Shown here: positions 16,182-24,359 of the stretch, in pieces | Numbering within the stretch: position 1 is the first letter of the stretch | Layout of the letters: each line of letters opens with the position of its first letter | Origin: Myroides injenensis M09-0166 | GTDB lineage: Bacteria > Bacteroidota > Bacteroidia > Flavobacteriales > Flavobacteriaceae | Direction of reading: 5' to 3' | Assembly (NCBI RefSeq): GCF_000246945.1 | Contig: NZ_BAEX01000029.1 | Location: forward strand, 1 to 34,573 | DNA length: 34,573 bases | Notes under the pieces: generated by a model | What the model saw: the letters and a program-made list of their open reading frames with translations, nothing else | Told to the model about the DNA's origin: nothing | Databases searched by the model: none | Program-made: the position numbers and the translations under genes

Positions 16182-17408
16182 GTTTTTCTTAGAATTTTCT
16201 GATTTACGAGAATTACTTTGACCTGATTTTTTTCTATAGTCTTTCTTTTCTCCTTCTTTATTTTTTTCTCCTTCCTTCCAAGGAAAAGGATGATCAGTTA
16301 TAATCTTTGGTTGTGATCTAGTAAACTTTACTATATCTTGCCAATATGTTTTTTCACTTTTGTCACAGAATGATATAGCTACTCCTTCGTTACCGGCTCT
16401 TCCTGTACGACCAATACGGTGTACAAAGGTTTCAGGAATATTTGGTAAATCATAATTGATGACACATGGCAATGAGTCTATATCTATTCCTCTAGCAGCA
16501 ATATCAGTTGCAACTAATACTTTGACCTCTTTATTTTTAAAATTATTAAGAGCTTCTTCTCTTGCTGTTTGTGATTTATCTCCATGGAAACATGCTGCGT
16601 TTATTCCATTTTTCAATAAGTGTTCTACCACTGCATCTGCTCCATTTTTAGTACGCGTAAAAACTAAAACATCAGATAGTTTTTCATTGCGAATAATATG
16701 ATAAAGAAGTTTTTTCTTATCGCCTTTTTCGACAAAATAAACTTTTTGCTTTACTGTTTTTGCAGTTGATGAAATAGAATCTACTGCTACATATTCTGGC
16801 TTTTGTAAAAACTCGTGTGCTAATTCTCTAATCGCTAAAGGCATCGTAGCAGAGAATAGTAAAGTTTGTCTATTCGAAGGGGTCAATTGAATTAGTTTTT
16901 TTACATCATCAATGAATCCCATGTCTAGCATTAAATCGGCTTCGTCCAAAACTAGATAATGCAGTGAATCTAAATCCAGATGTTTTTGTTTATATAAATC
17001 AAGCAATCGACCTGGGGTACCAATAATCACATCTGCACCTTTATTTAATTGCTCGATTTGTGGTTTTATAGACATTCCACCGTAAAGTGTAATCGATGTT
17101 ACATTTGTATATTTTGCGTACTGAGTAAAGTTATCATGTATCTGTAGAGCTAACTCTCTAGTAGGAGTAATGATTAAAACTTTTGCTTTTTTAGCTTTTT
17201 TAGTATTTCCTATTTTATGTAAGTAATGGATAATAGGCATTGCAAATGCAGCAGTCTTTCCTGTTCCTGTCTGAGCACAACCAATTAAATCTTTCTCCTC
17301 TAGAACTAGAGGAATAACTTTTTGTTGTATTGGAGTTGGTTCTTTATAACCTAGTTCTTCAATAGCGCGTAAAATATTTTTATTTAAATGTAAATCTTCG
17401 AATGTCAT
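16164..17408 (-). CDS. DEAD-box RNA helicase (RhlE-like)
   Basis: A 414-residue ATP-dependent RNA helicase. In order: Q-motif region (YKEPTPIQQ, about 21-29), motif I AQTGTGKT (45-52), Ia PTREL, Ib TPGR, II DEAD (about residue 150), III SAT, then the C-terminal RecA domain with VLVATDIAARGID and HRIGRTGRAG, and a short lysine/serine-rich tail. The 22 residues upstream of MTFEDLHLNK in the same frame are not counted: family members start here, and a TACCTTTG box 20 bp before this ATG lies inside that extension. The likely role is ribosome assembly or RNA remodelling. It is monocistronic. Confidence 0.93.
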   Translation of the reverse strand: MTFEDLHLNKNILRAIEELGYKEPTPIQQKVIPLVLEEKDLIGCAQTGTGKTAAFAMPIIHYLHKIGNTKKAKKAKVLIITPTRELALQIHDNFTQYAKYTNVTSITLYGGMSIKPQIEQLNKGADVIIGTPGRLLDLYKQKHLDLDSLHYLVLDEADLMLDMGFIDDVKKLIQLTPSNRQTLLFSATMPLAIRELAHEFLQKPEYVAVDSISSTAKTVKQKVYFVEKGDKKKLLYHIIRNEKLSDVLVFTRTKNGADAVVEHLLKNGINAACFHGDKSQTAREEALNNFKNKEVKVLVATDIAARGIDIDSLPCVINYDLPNIPETFVHRIGRTGRAGNEGVAISFCDKSEKTYWQDIVKFTRSQPKIITDHPFPWKEGEKNKEGEKKDYRKKSGQSNSRKSENSKKNKKRWY

Positions 17409-17428
17409 AAATAAAACAATGTTTTTAA

Positions 17429-17436
17429 CAAAGGTA
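17429..17436 (-). promoter_or_regulatory. -7 box of the helicase gene
   Basis: TACCTTTG on the minus strand, 20 bp before the chosen ATG at 17408. It supports this start over the longer open frame. Confidence 0.55.
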
Positions 17437-17510
17437 AAGTATTTGATTGTACAATAGCACATAAAGTTACACAATGCTAATAGTATAATTGTTATTATGA
17501 GCTTTTATAT

Positions 17511-17584
17511 GGGACGTCTTGGCTTTTGTAAAATAAAGAAGGGGTATAGAAATTTCAGAAAATTATAAACTCAAGATGACTTCA
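17511..17584 (+). mobile_element. 74-bp miniature IS remnant
   Basis: The left end GACGTCTTGGCTTT (17513-17526) and right end TCAAGATGACTTCA (17571-17584) are imperfect inverted repeats. Its first 50 bp match the reverse complement of about 655-710 in the left-hand element. The stretch before the right end matches the transposase 3' end next to 32929. It is an internally deleted copy of the same IS type. Confidence 0.6.
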
Positions 17585-18089
17585 TCTTATTATCGCTCAT
17601 CTAAATCATTGCAACTGTTTAACTTTTAAACTTTTTAAAAATTAACCATTTACAACTCTTTTTGAATAGAAATGTCTAAAATAATTCGTGAAATCAAGTA
17701 TTCCACAGATGCCTTTATTACTATAGAGGATATGATTTTTTCAACAGCGCTTCAACAACGCTTCAACAGTTCTTCAAGACTTCTTCAACAAATAGCCCTC
17801 TATATGGAGCAATCATGGGGAAGTGTTGAAGAAGTGTTGAAGGATTTCGCTCTAATGCTTATGAATACTAGCTTTAGCGAGCATTCCATTTTTAAGTCAA
17901 TATACTGTTTTTTGATATAATATATTGTAATTCAATTAGATGTGTTTTTTAAGGTAAAAAAAAAGTGAGGTACTTTTTTATTTCGCTCAGATAATTAAAG
18001 TGTATATAGAAAACCTTATATCTTCTTGATATGTAAAGGATATATTTGATATAGAAATCTATTTTGAAGACATAACTAATTACTTAACT
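17585..18089 (-). repeat. Hairpin repeat, copy C (inverted)
   Basis: Reverse-complement copy of the repeat at 1-490. The hairpin spans about 17738-17850. One arm has five 11-bp units of the NNNCTTCAACA type, one more than the other copies; the other arm has two GAAGTGTTGAA units. The central near-palindrome is CTCTATATGGAG (17799-17810). The open frame 17672-17920 crosses this structure. I do not call it a gene: the 11-bp units shift frame between copies, and most differences in its open part change the amino acid. Next to it lies the transposase relic. Confidence 0.85.
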
Positions 18090-18381
18090 AATGCTGGTGT
18101 ACGTTTTGATTCACAGGTGCTTAGAAGAATATTTATTTAGAGATAAAGAAGTAATAGGCAACATCTGTCCTAATAACAGAAATAGAAATAATAATGAGAA
18201 TAATTATTTTGATAAAAAACTATGCAAAGTAAGTTATTCAATTGAACGAACAAACGCGTGGTTAGATAGCTTTCGTTCTTTACGCAATAGATTCAATCCC
18301 ACACTGTCTAGTTGGGTAGCGTGGTATTTTATGGCTTTTATAATTATAGGTTTAAAGAAGTTTGAGAAAACTAAAAAATAG
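18090..18381 (+). pseudogene. Transposase C-terminal relic (DDE type, IS5-like)
   Basis: The last 50 residues, from YSIERTNAWLDSFRSLRNRF through a tail ending in KKFEKTKK, match the end of IS5-type DDE transposases; the E of IERTNAW is the expected catalytic glutamate. Upstream, FDSQ (from the second-Asp motif region) is in another frame, so there is at least one frameshift. The N-terminal half is absent, replaced by the hairpin repeat. The same arrangement recurs in mirror image at 32929-33232. It is not functional. Confidence 0.8.
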
Positions 18382-18457
18382 ACAGGACTTTTGCATTTGT
18401 ATACAATATGAACAATAAAACATCACAATGTTCTTATATGTGGCATCGCCAATAAAA

Positions 18458-18483
18458 AAAGACCTTCACTTAGGAAGGTCTTT
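18458..18483 (-). terminator. mutB operon terminator
   Basis: A perfect 10-bp stem (18458-18467 with 18474-18483, arm AAAGACCTTC) with a 6-nt loop, followed on the minus strand by a run of Ts, 42 bp after the mutB stop. Confidence 0.9.
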
Positions 18484-18524
18484 ATGGAAAAGCTAATTTA
18501 TTATAAGCTAATATTTTTTATAAG

Positions 18525-20654
18525 TTAGGCATCATCACCAAGTAATATTTCTAACATAGTAATGGCAGCTTCACTAATTTTAGTTCCTGGGCCAAAAACG
18601 GCTACTGCTCCCGCATCAAATAAGAATTGGTAGTCTTGAGCAGGGATTACCCCTCCAACGATGACCATTATATCATCTCTACCATATTTTTTTAGTTCTT
18701 CTATTACTTGTGGAACCAATGTTTTATGACCAGCTGCAAGAGAAGAAACTCCTAGGGCATGCACATCATTTTCTACTGCTTGTTTGGCGGCTTCTTGAGG
18801 TGTTTGGAATAAAGGACCAATATCCACATCAAAACCAACGTCAGCATAACCCGTTGCCACTACTTTTGCACCTCTGTCATGTCCATCTTGTCCCATTTTA
18901 GCAATCATTATACGAGGGCGTCTTCCTTCAATTTCAGCAAATTTGTCTGCTAGATCTTTTGCTTTTTTGAAGCTGTGATCATCTTTTATTTCTTTACTGT
19001 ACACACCACTTATTGATTGAATTTGTGCTTTAAATCTACCAAATACACTTTCCAATGCATTGCTTATTTCACCTAATGTAGCTCTTGCTTTTGCAGCTTC
19101 AATAGCTAATGCCAAGAGATTGTCATTATTGTCTTTAGCACATTGGGTTAATGTGTCTAGAGTTTCTTTTACTTTGTTATTATCTCGAGTAGCTTTAATC
19201 TGATTAAGACGTTCAATTTGTTGTGTACGTACAGTTTGATTATCTACTTCAAGGATATGAAGAGGATCTTCTTTGTCTAATCTGTATTTATTGACTCCTA
19301 CAATAATATCTTGCCCACTATCAATTCTTGCTTGTTTTCGTGCAGCAGCTTCTTCTATACGCAACTTAGGAATACCAGCTTCAATCGCTTTTGTCATTCC
19401 ACCTAATTCTTCTACTTCTTGAATTAAATCCCAAGCTTTTTGTGCAATTTCATGCGTTAGATTTTCAACATAATAACTACCTGCCCAAGGATCTACAGTT
19501 TTACAAATTTTTGTCTCTTCTTGTAAGAAGATTTGCGTATTTCTTGCAATACGAGCAGAGAAATCTGTCGGTAGTGCTATTGCTTCGTCTAGAGCATTAG
19601 TATGGAGTGATTGTGTGCCTCCAAATGCAGCTGCAGCTGCTTCAATAGTTGTTCTAGCTACATTGTTAAATGGATCTTGTTCTGTTAAGCTCCAACCAGA
19701 CGTCTGACAATGTGTACGCAGGGCAAGTGACTTTTCATCTTTTGGATGAAATTGCTTTAGCAGTTTAGCCCATAGCATACGACCTGCACGCATTTTGGCA
19801 ATTTCCATAAAGTGATTCATTCCAATCGCCCAAAAAAATGAAAGACGTGGAGCGAAATCATCTATTTTCATTCCTGCTGCTAATCCTGTTCTTATATATT
19901 CTAAACCATCTGCTAAAGTATAAGCAAGTTCAATATCTGCAGTAGCACCTGCTTCTTGCATATGATAGCCTGATATGGATATAGAATTAAATTTAGGCAT
20001 ATTTGCACTAGTATAATCAAATATGTCAGCAATGATTTTCATAGAAGGTGTCGGTGGATAAATATAGGTATTACGCACCATAAATTCTTTTAGAATATCA
20101 TTTTGGATTGTACCTGATAAGTGCTTTAGTTCGACCCCTTGCTCAAGAGCTGCTACAATATAGAAAGCCATAATAGGAAGTACAGCTCCATTCATAGTCA
20201 TTGACACAGACATTTGATCTAACGGAATTTGGTCAAAGAGTATTTTCATATCTTCAACACTGTCTATGGCTACACCGGCTTTACCAACATCACCGACTAC
20301 GCGATCGTGATCTGAGTCGTAACCTCTATGGGTAGCAAGGTCAAATGCAACAGATAGACCTTTTTGACCAGCAGCAAGGTTTCTTCTATAAAAAGCATTA
20401 CTTTCCTCAGCAGTTGAAAAACCTGCATATTGTCGAATGGTCCAAGGACGTCGTACATACATTGTCGTGTAAGGACCTCTTAAATTTGGAGTAAAGCCTG
20501 CTGCAAAACCTATGTTCTCAATATCTTTTATATCTTGTTCACTATATGTTTTTTGAATAGCAATTCCTTCAGCTGTTTTGAAATCTGAAGGTTCAGAACT
20601 TGCTCTTAACGTAGAAGTATCTATTTTTAAGTGCTGTATATCCTTTCTTTTCAT
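18525..20654 (-). CDS. mutB: Methylmalonyl-CoA mutase, large catalytic subunit
   Basis: A 709-residue B12-dependent mutase interconverting (R)-methylmalonyl-CoA and succinyl-CoA. The N-terminal TIM barrel carries [19 protein letters not shown] (about 59-77) and the substrate pocket [17 protein letters not shown]. The C-terminal cobalamin domain has [10 protein letters not shown] with the lower-ligand His at residue 592 and [10 protein letters not shown]. It forms a heterodimer with the MutA subunit encoded 4 bp upstream. Use in propionate or branched-chain catabolism, or in propionate formation, is possible. No epimerase or MeaB gene is in the window. Confidence 0.97.
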   Translation of the reverse strand: MKRKDIQHLKIDTSTLRASSEPSDFKTAEGIAIQKTYSEQDIKDIENIGFAAGFTPNLRGPYTTMYVRRPWTIRQYAGFSTAEESNAFYRRNLAAGQKGLSVAFDLATHRGYDSDHDRVVGDVGKAGVAIDSVEDMKILFDQIPLDQMSVSMTMNGAVLPIMAFYIVAALEQGVELKHLSGTIQNDILKEFMVRNTYIYPPTPSMKIIADIFDYTSANMPKFNSISISGYHMQEAGATADIELAYTLADGLEYIRTGLAAGMKIDDFAPRLSFFWAIGMNHFMEIAKMRAGRMLWAKLLKQFHPKDEKSLALRTHCQTSGWSLTEQDPFNNVARTTIEAAAAAFGGTQSLHTNALDEAIALPTDFSARIARNTQIFLQEETKICKTVDPWAGSYYVENLTHEIAQKAWDLIQEVEELGGMTKAIEAGIPKLRIEEAAARKQARIDSGQDIIVGVNKYRLDKEDPLHILEVDNQTVRTQQIERLNQIKATRDNNKVKETLDTLTQCAKDNNDNLLALAIEAAKARATLGEISNALESVFGRFKAQIQSISGVYSKEIKDDHSFKKAKDLADKFAEIEGRRPRIMIAKMGQDGHDRGAKVVATGYADVGFDVDIGPLFQTPQEAAKQAVENDVHALGVSSLAAGHKTLVPQVIEELKKYGRDDIMVIVGGVIPAQDYQFLFDAGAVAVFGPGTKISEAAITMLEILLGDDA

Positions 20655-20658
20655 AACG

Positions 20659-22029
20659 TTACTGAGTTATTTGTTTTTCTTCTGCTAATCTCTTTTGTTC
20701 ATAACCTTCAGCAAGTCTGCGTTCTATAATAGGAGAAATCAATGTTTTTCGCGGATTTTGCTTAACAAAAGGATATAGCTCTAGTTCGTTACTCATATAA
20801 TCATTAGGATTAGGATACTTATTTGTACCTAATAATACTTCTTGCCCTTTATCAAAAAGTTCTTGTTCTTTTAGAGCGCTCTCATTTATTTTTCTTTGTA
20901 TTGTTCCTTCAATAAGGGTAGTAATTAAACCATCTCCTTTCTCTATTTGCTTAAATAGAGCCAATGCTTTTTCTGCAAGTTGGAGTGTTACATACTCAAT
21001 ATAATAAGATCCTTCAGAAGGGTTATCTACTGCATTAAAATAACTTTCATTTTTTAATATCAACAATTGATTGCGTGCAATTCTATCTCCAAAAGAGTTT
21101 TCTTTGTGATAAATGCTGTCATATGCTAGATTGCTAATGTAATCCGCTCCACCCAATATTGCACTCATGCATTCTGTACTGGTACGCAACATATTTACAT
21201 TATAATCATATAATGTTTTATTGCGTTTTGTTGGAATACAGATGATTTTAAATGAGAGATCAGAAGAATATTCTTTACTTAGTGTTTCTGCAAGAAATCT
21301 TAATGCTCTAAGTTTACTTATTTCAAAAAAGTAATGTGTTCCAACAGAAATGTGTAAGTAGATTGTACCTTTTAAATTAGGAATGCGGTTAAGGTATTCA
21401 TTTAAATGAGCAATACTATATGCAATTTGCTGAACCATATTGGCTCCAGCATTTTGATAGGTATTTGCATTAATTTGTAGACTGACATTTGGTAAATGTA
21501 GTACGGTCTCCTTGACTACATTAAAGTCGTCTTCCAAGTTTTTAAACCAATTACCGTCATATTGTAATTGATAAATAGGGTCTAAAAGAATCTGTATTTC
21601 AAATTGGTTTTTGGTAGCCCAATTGGAAAGATCTTTTATGTAGTAAGCATCTAGAAAGTTTAAAACAAAAAAATATAAATTAGTTTTAGGTAATGCAGAA
21701 AGTATTTTAGTTGAATCTATTTTACTATTATCAATAGTAAAATAGATAACTTCAGCACCTTTGTTAATGGTATCAATAGCTTTTTCGATAGAGCGATCAA
21801 TATCGTAAACATAGATACGTTGCGTTATCTTAAACTCAGAAGTATTGGTATCAATTTTTAAAGGTTTGTAATCTGTATCGCAATGGTAGAAAGGACGAAC
21901 TTTTATACCTTCAATACTTTCCCAAACTAAAGTTTCATTGTAATCGGCACCTTTTAATTCATATTGAATTTTGTTTTTCCACTCTTTTGAAGAGACTTTC
22001 TCAAATTCTTCAAATAGTTGATTATTCAT
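20659..22029 (-). CDS. mutA: Methylmalonyl-CoA mutase, small subunit
   Basis: A 456-residue homologue of the MutB barrel that lacks the B12 domain: there is no DxHxxG motif. It therefore acts as the structural partner. Barrel landmarks are [19 protein letters not shown] (about 30-48), [20 protein letters not shown] near 192-211 and [20 protein letters not shown] near 336-355. It is shorter than the roughly 600-residue small subunits of actinobacteria, which keep a degenerate B12 domain. It is followed by mutB after 4 bp. Confidence 0.9.
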   Translation of the reverse strand: MNNQLFEEFEKVSSKEWKNKIQYELKGADYNETLVWESIEGIKVRPFYHCDTDYKPLKIDTNTSEFKITQRIYVYDIDRSIEKAIDTINKGAEVIYFTIDNSKIDSTKILSALPKTNLYFFVLNFLDAYYIKDLSNWATKNQFEIQILLDPIYQLQYDGNWFKNLEDDFNVVKETVLHLPNVSLQINANTYQNAGANMVQQIAYSIAHLNEYLNRIPNLKGTIYLHISVGTHYFFEISKLRALRFLAETLSKEYSSDLSFKIICIPTKRNKTLYDYNVNMLRTSTECMSAILGGADYISNLAYDSIYHKENSFGDRIARNQLLILKNESYFNAVDNPSEGSYYIEYVTLQLAEKALALFKQIEKGDGLITTLIEGTIQRKINESALKEQELFDKGQEVLLGTNKYPNPNDYMSNELELYPFVKQNPRKTLISPIIERRLAEGYEQKRLAEEKQITQ

Positions 22030-22046
22030 AGTTTTTGGTTGTGGTT

Positions 22047-22370
22047 TTATTGTTGAGCTAATGTATCAAATTCAATAATGAATATATCCTCATTAGCTCT
22101 TTTCATATAATATTTTTCTCTTGCGTATTTTTCAGTAGCATCTCCATTTTTAAGACCTTTAATAGACTTCTTGTCTTTATCAATCTCATTTTCAAAGTAT
22201 TTTTTGCTATCTTCTAATTTGTCAATTTCTTTATTTATCACTTTATGTTCGAGTAAAGAATAGCTATCAAAGAATGATATCCAAATTACAAAAAAAAGCC
22301 CTACTAAAAAAAAAGGGTTTTTTAGGAGCTTTAGATACTTTAATTTTTTTAAACTTTGAGATACTTTCAT
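22047..22370 (-). CDS. Septum formation initiator protein (DivIC/FtsB family)
   Basis: A 107-residue bitopic division protein: a short basic cytoplasmic end, one membrane helix (about residues 20-38), a coiled coil with heptads (about 45-75), then EKYAREKYYMKRANEDIFII, the typical FtsB/DivIC ending. It would act in the divisome with FtsL and FtsQ. The ATG at 22370 is chosen because the in-frame TTG at 22382 is part of an AATATTTG box near the end of udk, which could be an internal promoter. The gene sits between udk and mutA. Confidence 0.85.
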   Translation of the reverse strand: MKVSQSLKKLKYLKLLKNPFFLVGLFFVIWISFFDSYSLLEHKVINKEIDKLEDSKKYFENEIDKDKKSIKGLKNGDATEKYAREKYYMKRANEDIFIIEFDTLAQQ

Positions 22371-22385
22371 AACAATAGACAAATA

Positions 22386-22994
22386 TTAACCGATTTTTTC
22401 ATTGATTACAGTACGTACAATATCAATTGCAACAGTATTGTAGGTATCATTAGGAATGATAATGTCAGCATACGCTTTTGAAGGTTCAATAAACTGATCG
22501 TGCATAGGTTTTAATGTATTTTGATATCTATTTAAAACTTCTACCATATCTCTACCTCTTTCAGCAATATCTCTTTTCAATCTACGAATTAAACGTTCAT
22601 CAGAGTCAGCGTGAACAAATATCTTTATGTCAAACATATCTCTTAATTCTGGATGACACAAAATTAATATTCCTTCTACAATCATTACTTTTCGGGGATG
22701 TGTAACAATCGAATCGTCTGTTCTGTTGTGTTTTACGAAAGAATAAACAGGCTGATTGATAATATTTCCTGCTTTTAATTCTTTAAGGTGTTCTACTAGA
22801 AGTTCGAAATCAATTGATCTGGGGTGATCAAAATTAATAAGAGTTCGCTCTTCTAATGAAAGGTTATCAGTTGCTTTATAGTACGAGTCTTGTGAAATGA
22901 TACCAACTTCTGTTTCTGGTAATTCATTCATAATTTGATGAACAACAGTAGTTTTTCCACTACCAGTACCTCCTGCGATTCCAATGATTAGCAT
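22386..22994 (-). CDS. udk: Uridine kinase
   Basis: A 202-residue P-loop kinase that phosphorylates uridine and cytidine in pyrimidine salvage. Walker A is GGTGSGKTT (8-16), followed by ISQDSYYK, NFDHPRSIDFELL (about 62-74) and the lid region RLIRRLKRDIAERGR, all typical of Udk. The ATG at 22994 is preferred; the in-frame TTG at 23015 lies in the TATTTTTG promoter box. First gene of the udk-divIC/ftsB-mutA-mutB operon. Confidence 0.95.
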   Translation of the reverse strand: MLIIGIAGGTGSGKTTVVHQIMNELPETEVGIISQDSYYKATDNLSLEERTLINFDHPRSIDFELLVEHLKELKAGNIINQPVYSFVKHNRTDDSIVTHPRKVMIVEGILILCHPELRDMFDIKIFVHADSDERLIRRLKRDIAERGRDMVEVLNRYQNTLKPMHDQFIEPSKAYADIIIPNDTYNTVAIDIVRTVINEKIG

Positions 22995-23012
22995 GTCGTA
23001 ATTTATTTTTAG

Positions 23013-23020
23013 CAAAAATA
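23013..23020 (-). promoter_or_regulatory. -7 box of the udk operon
   Basis: TATTTTTG on the minus strand, 18 bp before the udk ATG at 22994. Confidence 0.55.
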
Positions 23021-23172
23021 GAAATTAATCAATGAGCATAGAAACATTTTTTAGTATAAAGCTATTTTTATTACTTCGTTATAAAAAAACTAATGTATTG
23101 GATAAAAAGAGGTTATTATTGGAAATAATGATGAAACAAACCTCTTGTTTATACTAATTCTAAATTAATAAG

Positions 23173-23180
23173 TATATTTG
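23173..23180 (+). promoter_or_regulatory. -7 box of the siderophore-interacting protein gene
   Basis: TATATTTG, 40 bp before the ATG at 23221. The nearest TTG upstream has a rather long spacer (25 bp). Confidence 0.5.
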
Positions 23181-23220
23181 TAATAATAAGAGAGGTAAAA
23201 ATAAAAAATAAAACAACAAT

Positions 23221-24048
23221 ATGTCAAGAAAGCCAAACGTAAAAAGCAAAGTTTTTGTTTTAAAAAATAGAGAATATATAACACCACATTATATTAGGTT
23301 GACTGTGGGAGGAGAAGGAGTAGAAGATTTTAAAAATACAACAGTAGGTGCAAATAATAAAATATTTCTTTCGCCAGAAGGTTGTGATAAAGTGTACCTT
23401 CCTGAGTTTGATTTTGAGAAAATGGAGTGGAAACCTATGGATGTATCAATAAAACCAATAGTTCGTACATATACACATAGAGGAATAGATTTGGTAAAGA
23501 AAGAGCTCTATATTGATTTCGTGGCGCATGGTGATGAGGGACCAGCATCTAATTTTGCTATAAATGCCCCGATAGGTAAAGAATTAGGAGTAGCAATGGG
23601 ATGTGATGCAAGTGAATTATACCCAGAGAAAGAGTGGTATTTATTAGTAGGTGATGCAACAGCTATTCCAGTTATGGGAGCTATATTAGAGACATTACCA
23701 GCAGACGTAAAAGTCAATGCTGTATTAGAAGTACAATCTGAAGAAGATATTCAAAACTTGTCTACAAAAGCTCAAGGAAAAATAGAATGGTTAATTAATC
23801 CAACTCCCGGTCAAGATTGTAAATTAGCTGACAGAGCAAAAGAACTTGTGGAAAGTAATGAAGGAGTTAATTCTAAGTTTTGCTATTTAGCTGCTGAATT
23901 TACTACTGTTAAAGATTTGAGAACTTATTTACGAAAAGAAAAGAACTGGGATAGAGAAGAATTAAATGCTTATTCTTATTGGAAGTTTGGTAAAGCTGAA
24001 ACAGCATCTGAAGCAGATAGAAGAGCTGAGAGGGCTGCTGCAGAATAA
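23221..24048 (+). CDS. Siderophore-interacting FAD protein (ferric-siderophore reductase, SIP/ViuB family)
   Basis: A 275-residue flavoprotein of the SIP family, which reduces Fe3+ from siderophores in the cytoplasm using NAD(P)H. Residues about 12-120 form the FAD-binding barrel, with the flavin-contact motif RTYTHR (about 82-87) and GDEGPASNFA near 104-113. The nucleotide domain follows with VGDATAIPVMG (about 143-153) and the C-terminal AYSYWKFGKAE (about 252-262), a SIP-family signature. It is far from the ABC importer but is the natural next step for its cargo. It is monocistronic, with its own promoter and terminator. Confidence 0.9.
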   Translation: MSRKPNVKSKVFVLKNREYITPHYIRLTVGGEGVEDFKNTTVGANNKIFLSPEGCDKVYLPEFDFEKMEWKPMDVSIKPIVRTYTHRGIDLVKKELYIDFVAHGDEGPASNFAINAPIGKELGVAMGCDASELYPEKEWYLLVGDATAIPVMGAILETLPADVKVNAVLEVQSEEDIQNLSTKAQGKIEWLINPTPGQDCKLADRAKELVESNEGVNSKFCYLAAEFTTVKDLRTYLRKEKNWDREELNAYSYWKFGKAETASEADRRAERAAAE

Positions 24049-24096
24049 TTCTACTATCTTTTTTTTGAATATTAGATTTTTCCATAATTGTCTAAG

Positions 24097-24123
24097 GAGA
24101 CGAAGTTATATGAGCTTCGTCTC
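24097..24123 (+). terminator. Terminator of the siderophore-interacting protein gene
   Basis: A 9-bp stem (24097-24105 with 24115-24123, arm GAGACGAAG) with a 9-nt loop and a T-run, 48 bp after the stop. Confidence 0.88.
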
Positions 24124-24149
24124 TTTTTTTATTTAATAAGTAATAAAAA

Positions 24150-24181
24150 TTGCTATTTATTCAACAAAGTGTTTATATTTG
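24150..24181 (+). promoter_or_regulatory. Promoter of the lysC leader
   Basis: TTG (24150-24152), a 21-bp spacer and TATATTTG (24174-24181). It lies after the preceding terminator and before the leader ORF. No comparable box is seen between the leader terminator and lysC, so lysC probably depends on this promoter. Confidence 0.6.
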
Positions 24182-24200
24182 TGACATATAAAGAATAAAA

Positions 24201-24257
24201 ATGGTTATATCAATTATAAAGAAGGCAAAGAAACAGTACTTACGTCAGACGTCGTGA
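24201..24257 (+). CDS. Short leader ORF upstream of lysC (candidate lysine leader peptide)
   Basis: An 18-codon ORF, MVISIIKKAKKQYLRQTS, beginning 19 bp after the -7 box and followed 33 bp later by a strong terminator. It contains two adjacent Lys pairs (AAG AAG GCA AAG AAA) and sits in front of two lysine-pathway genes. The layout fits ribosome-mediated attenuation. I could not draw a convincing antiterminator, and Lys codons are common in AT-rich DNA, so a small non-coding RNA is an alternative. Confidence 0.4.
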   Translation: MVISIIKKAKKQYLRQTS

Positions 24258-24290
24258 GCGGCTTTCCTATGATATAAAATAATATATGTA

Positions 24291-24321
24291 AAAGGGGCTT
24301 GTCATCATGACAAGCCCCTTT
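24291..24321 (+). terminator. Terminator/attenuator upstream of lysC
   Basis: A perfect 14-bp stem (24291-24304 with 24308-24321), loop TCA, then further Ts. It lies between the leader promoter and lysC, 38 bp before the lysC ATG, so readthrough is required if no other promoter exists. Confidence 0.9.
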
Positions 24322-24359
24322 TTTTATTCATTAAATAAATCAATAACTAATTTTAATTT

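Noticed and set aside
17406-17474. 22-residue N-terminal extension of the helicase
   Set aside because: It contains the promoter box, and family proteins start at MTFEDLHL.
17672-17920. 82-codon ORF across the inverted repeat copy C
   Set aside because: The matching frames in copies A and B are broken by 11-bp unit changes or stops, and most codon differences are non-synonymous. I treat it as repeat DNA.
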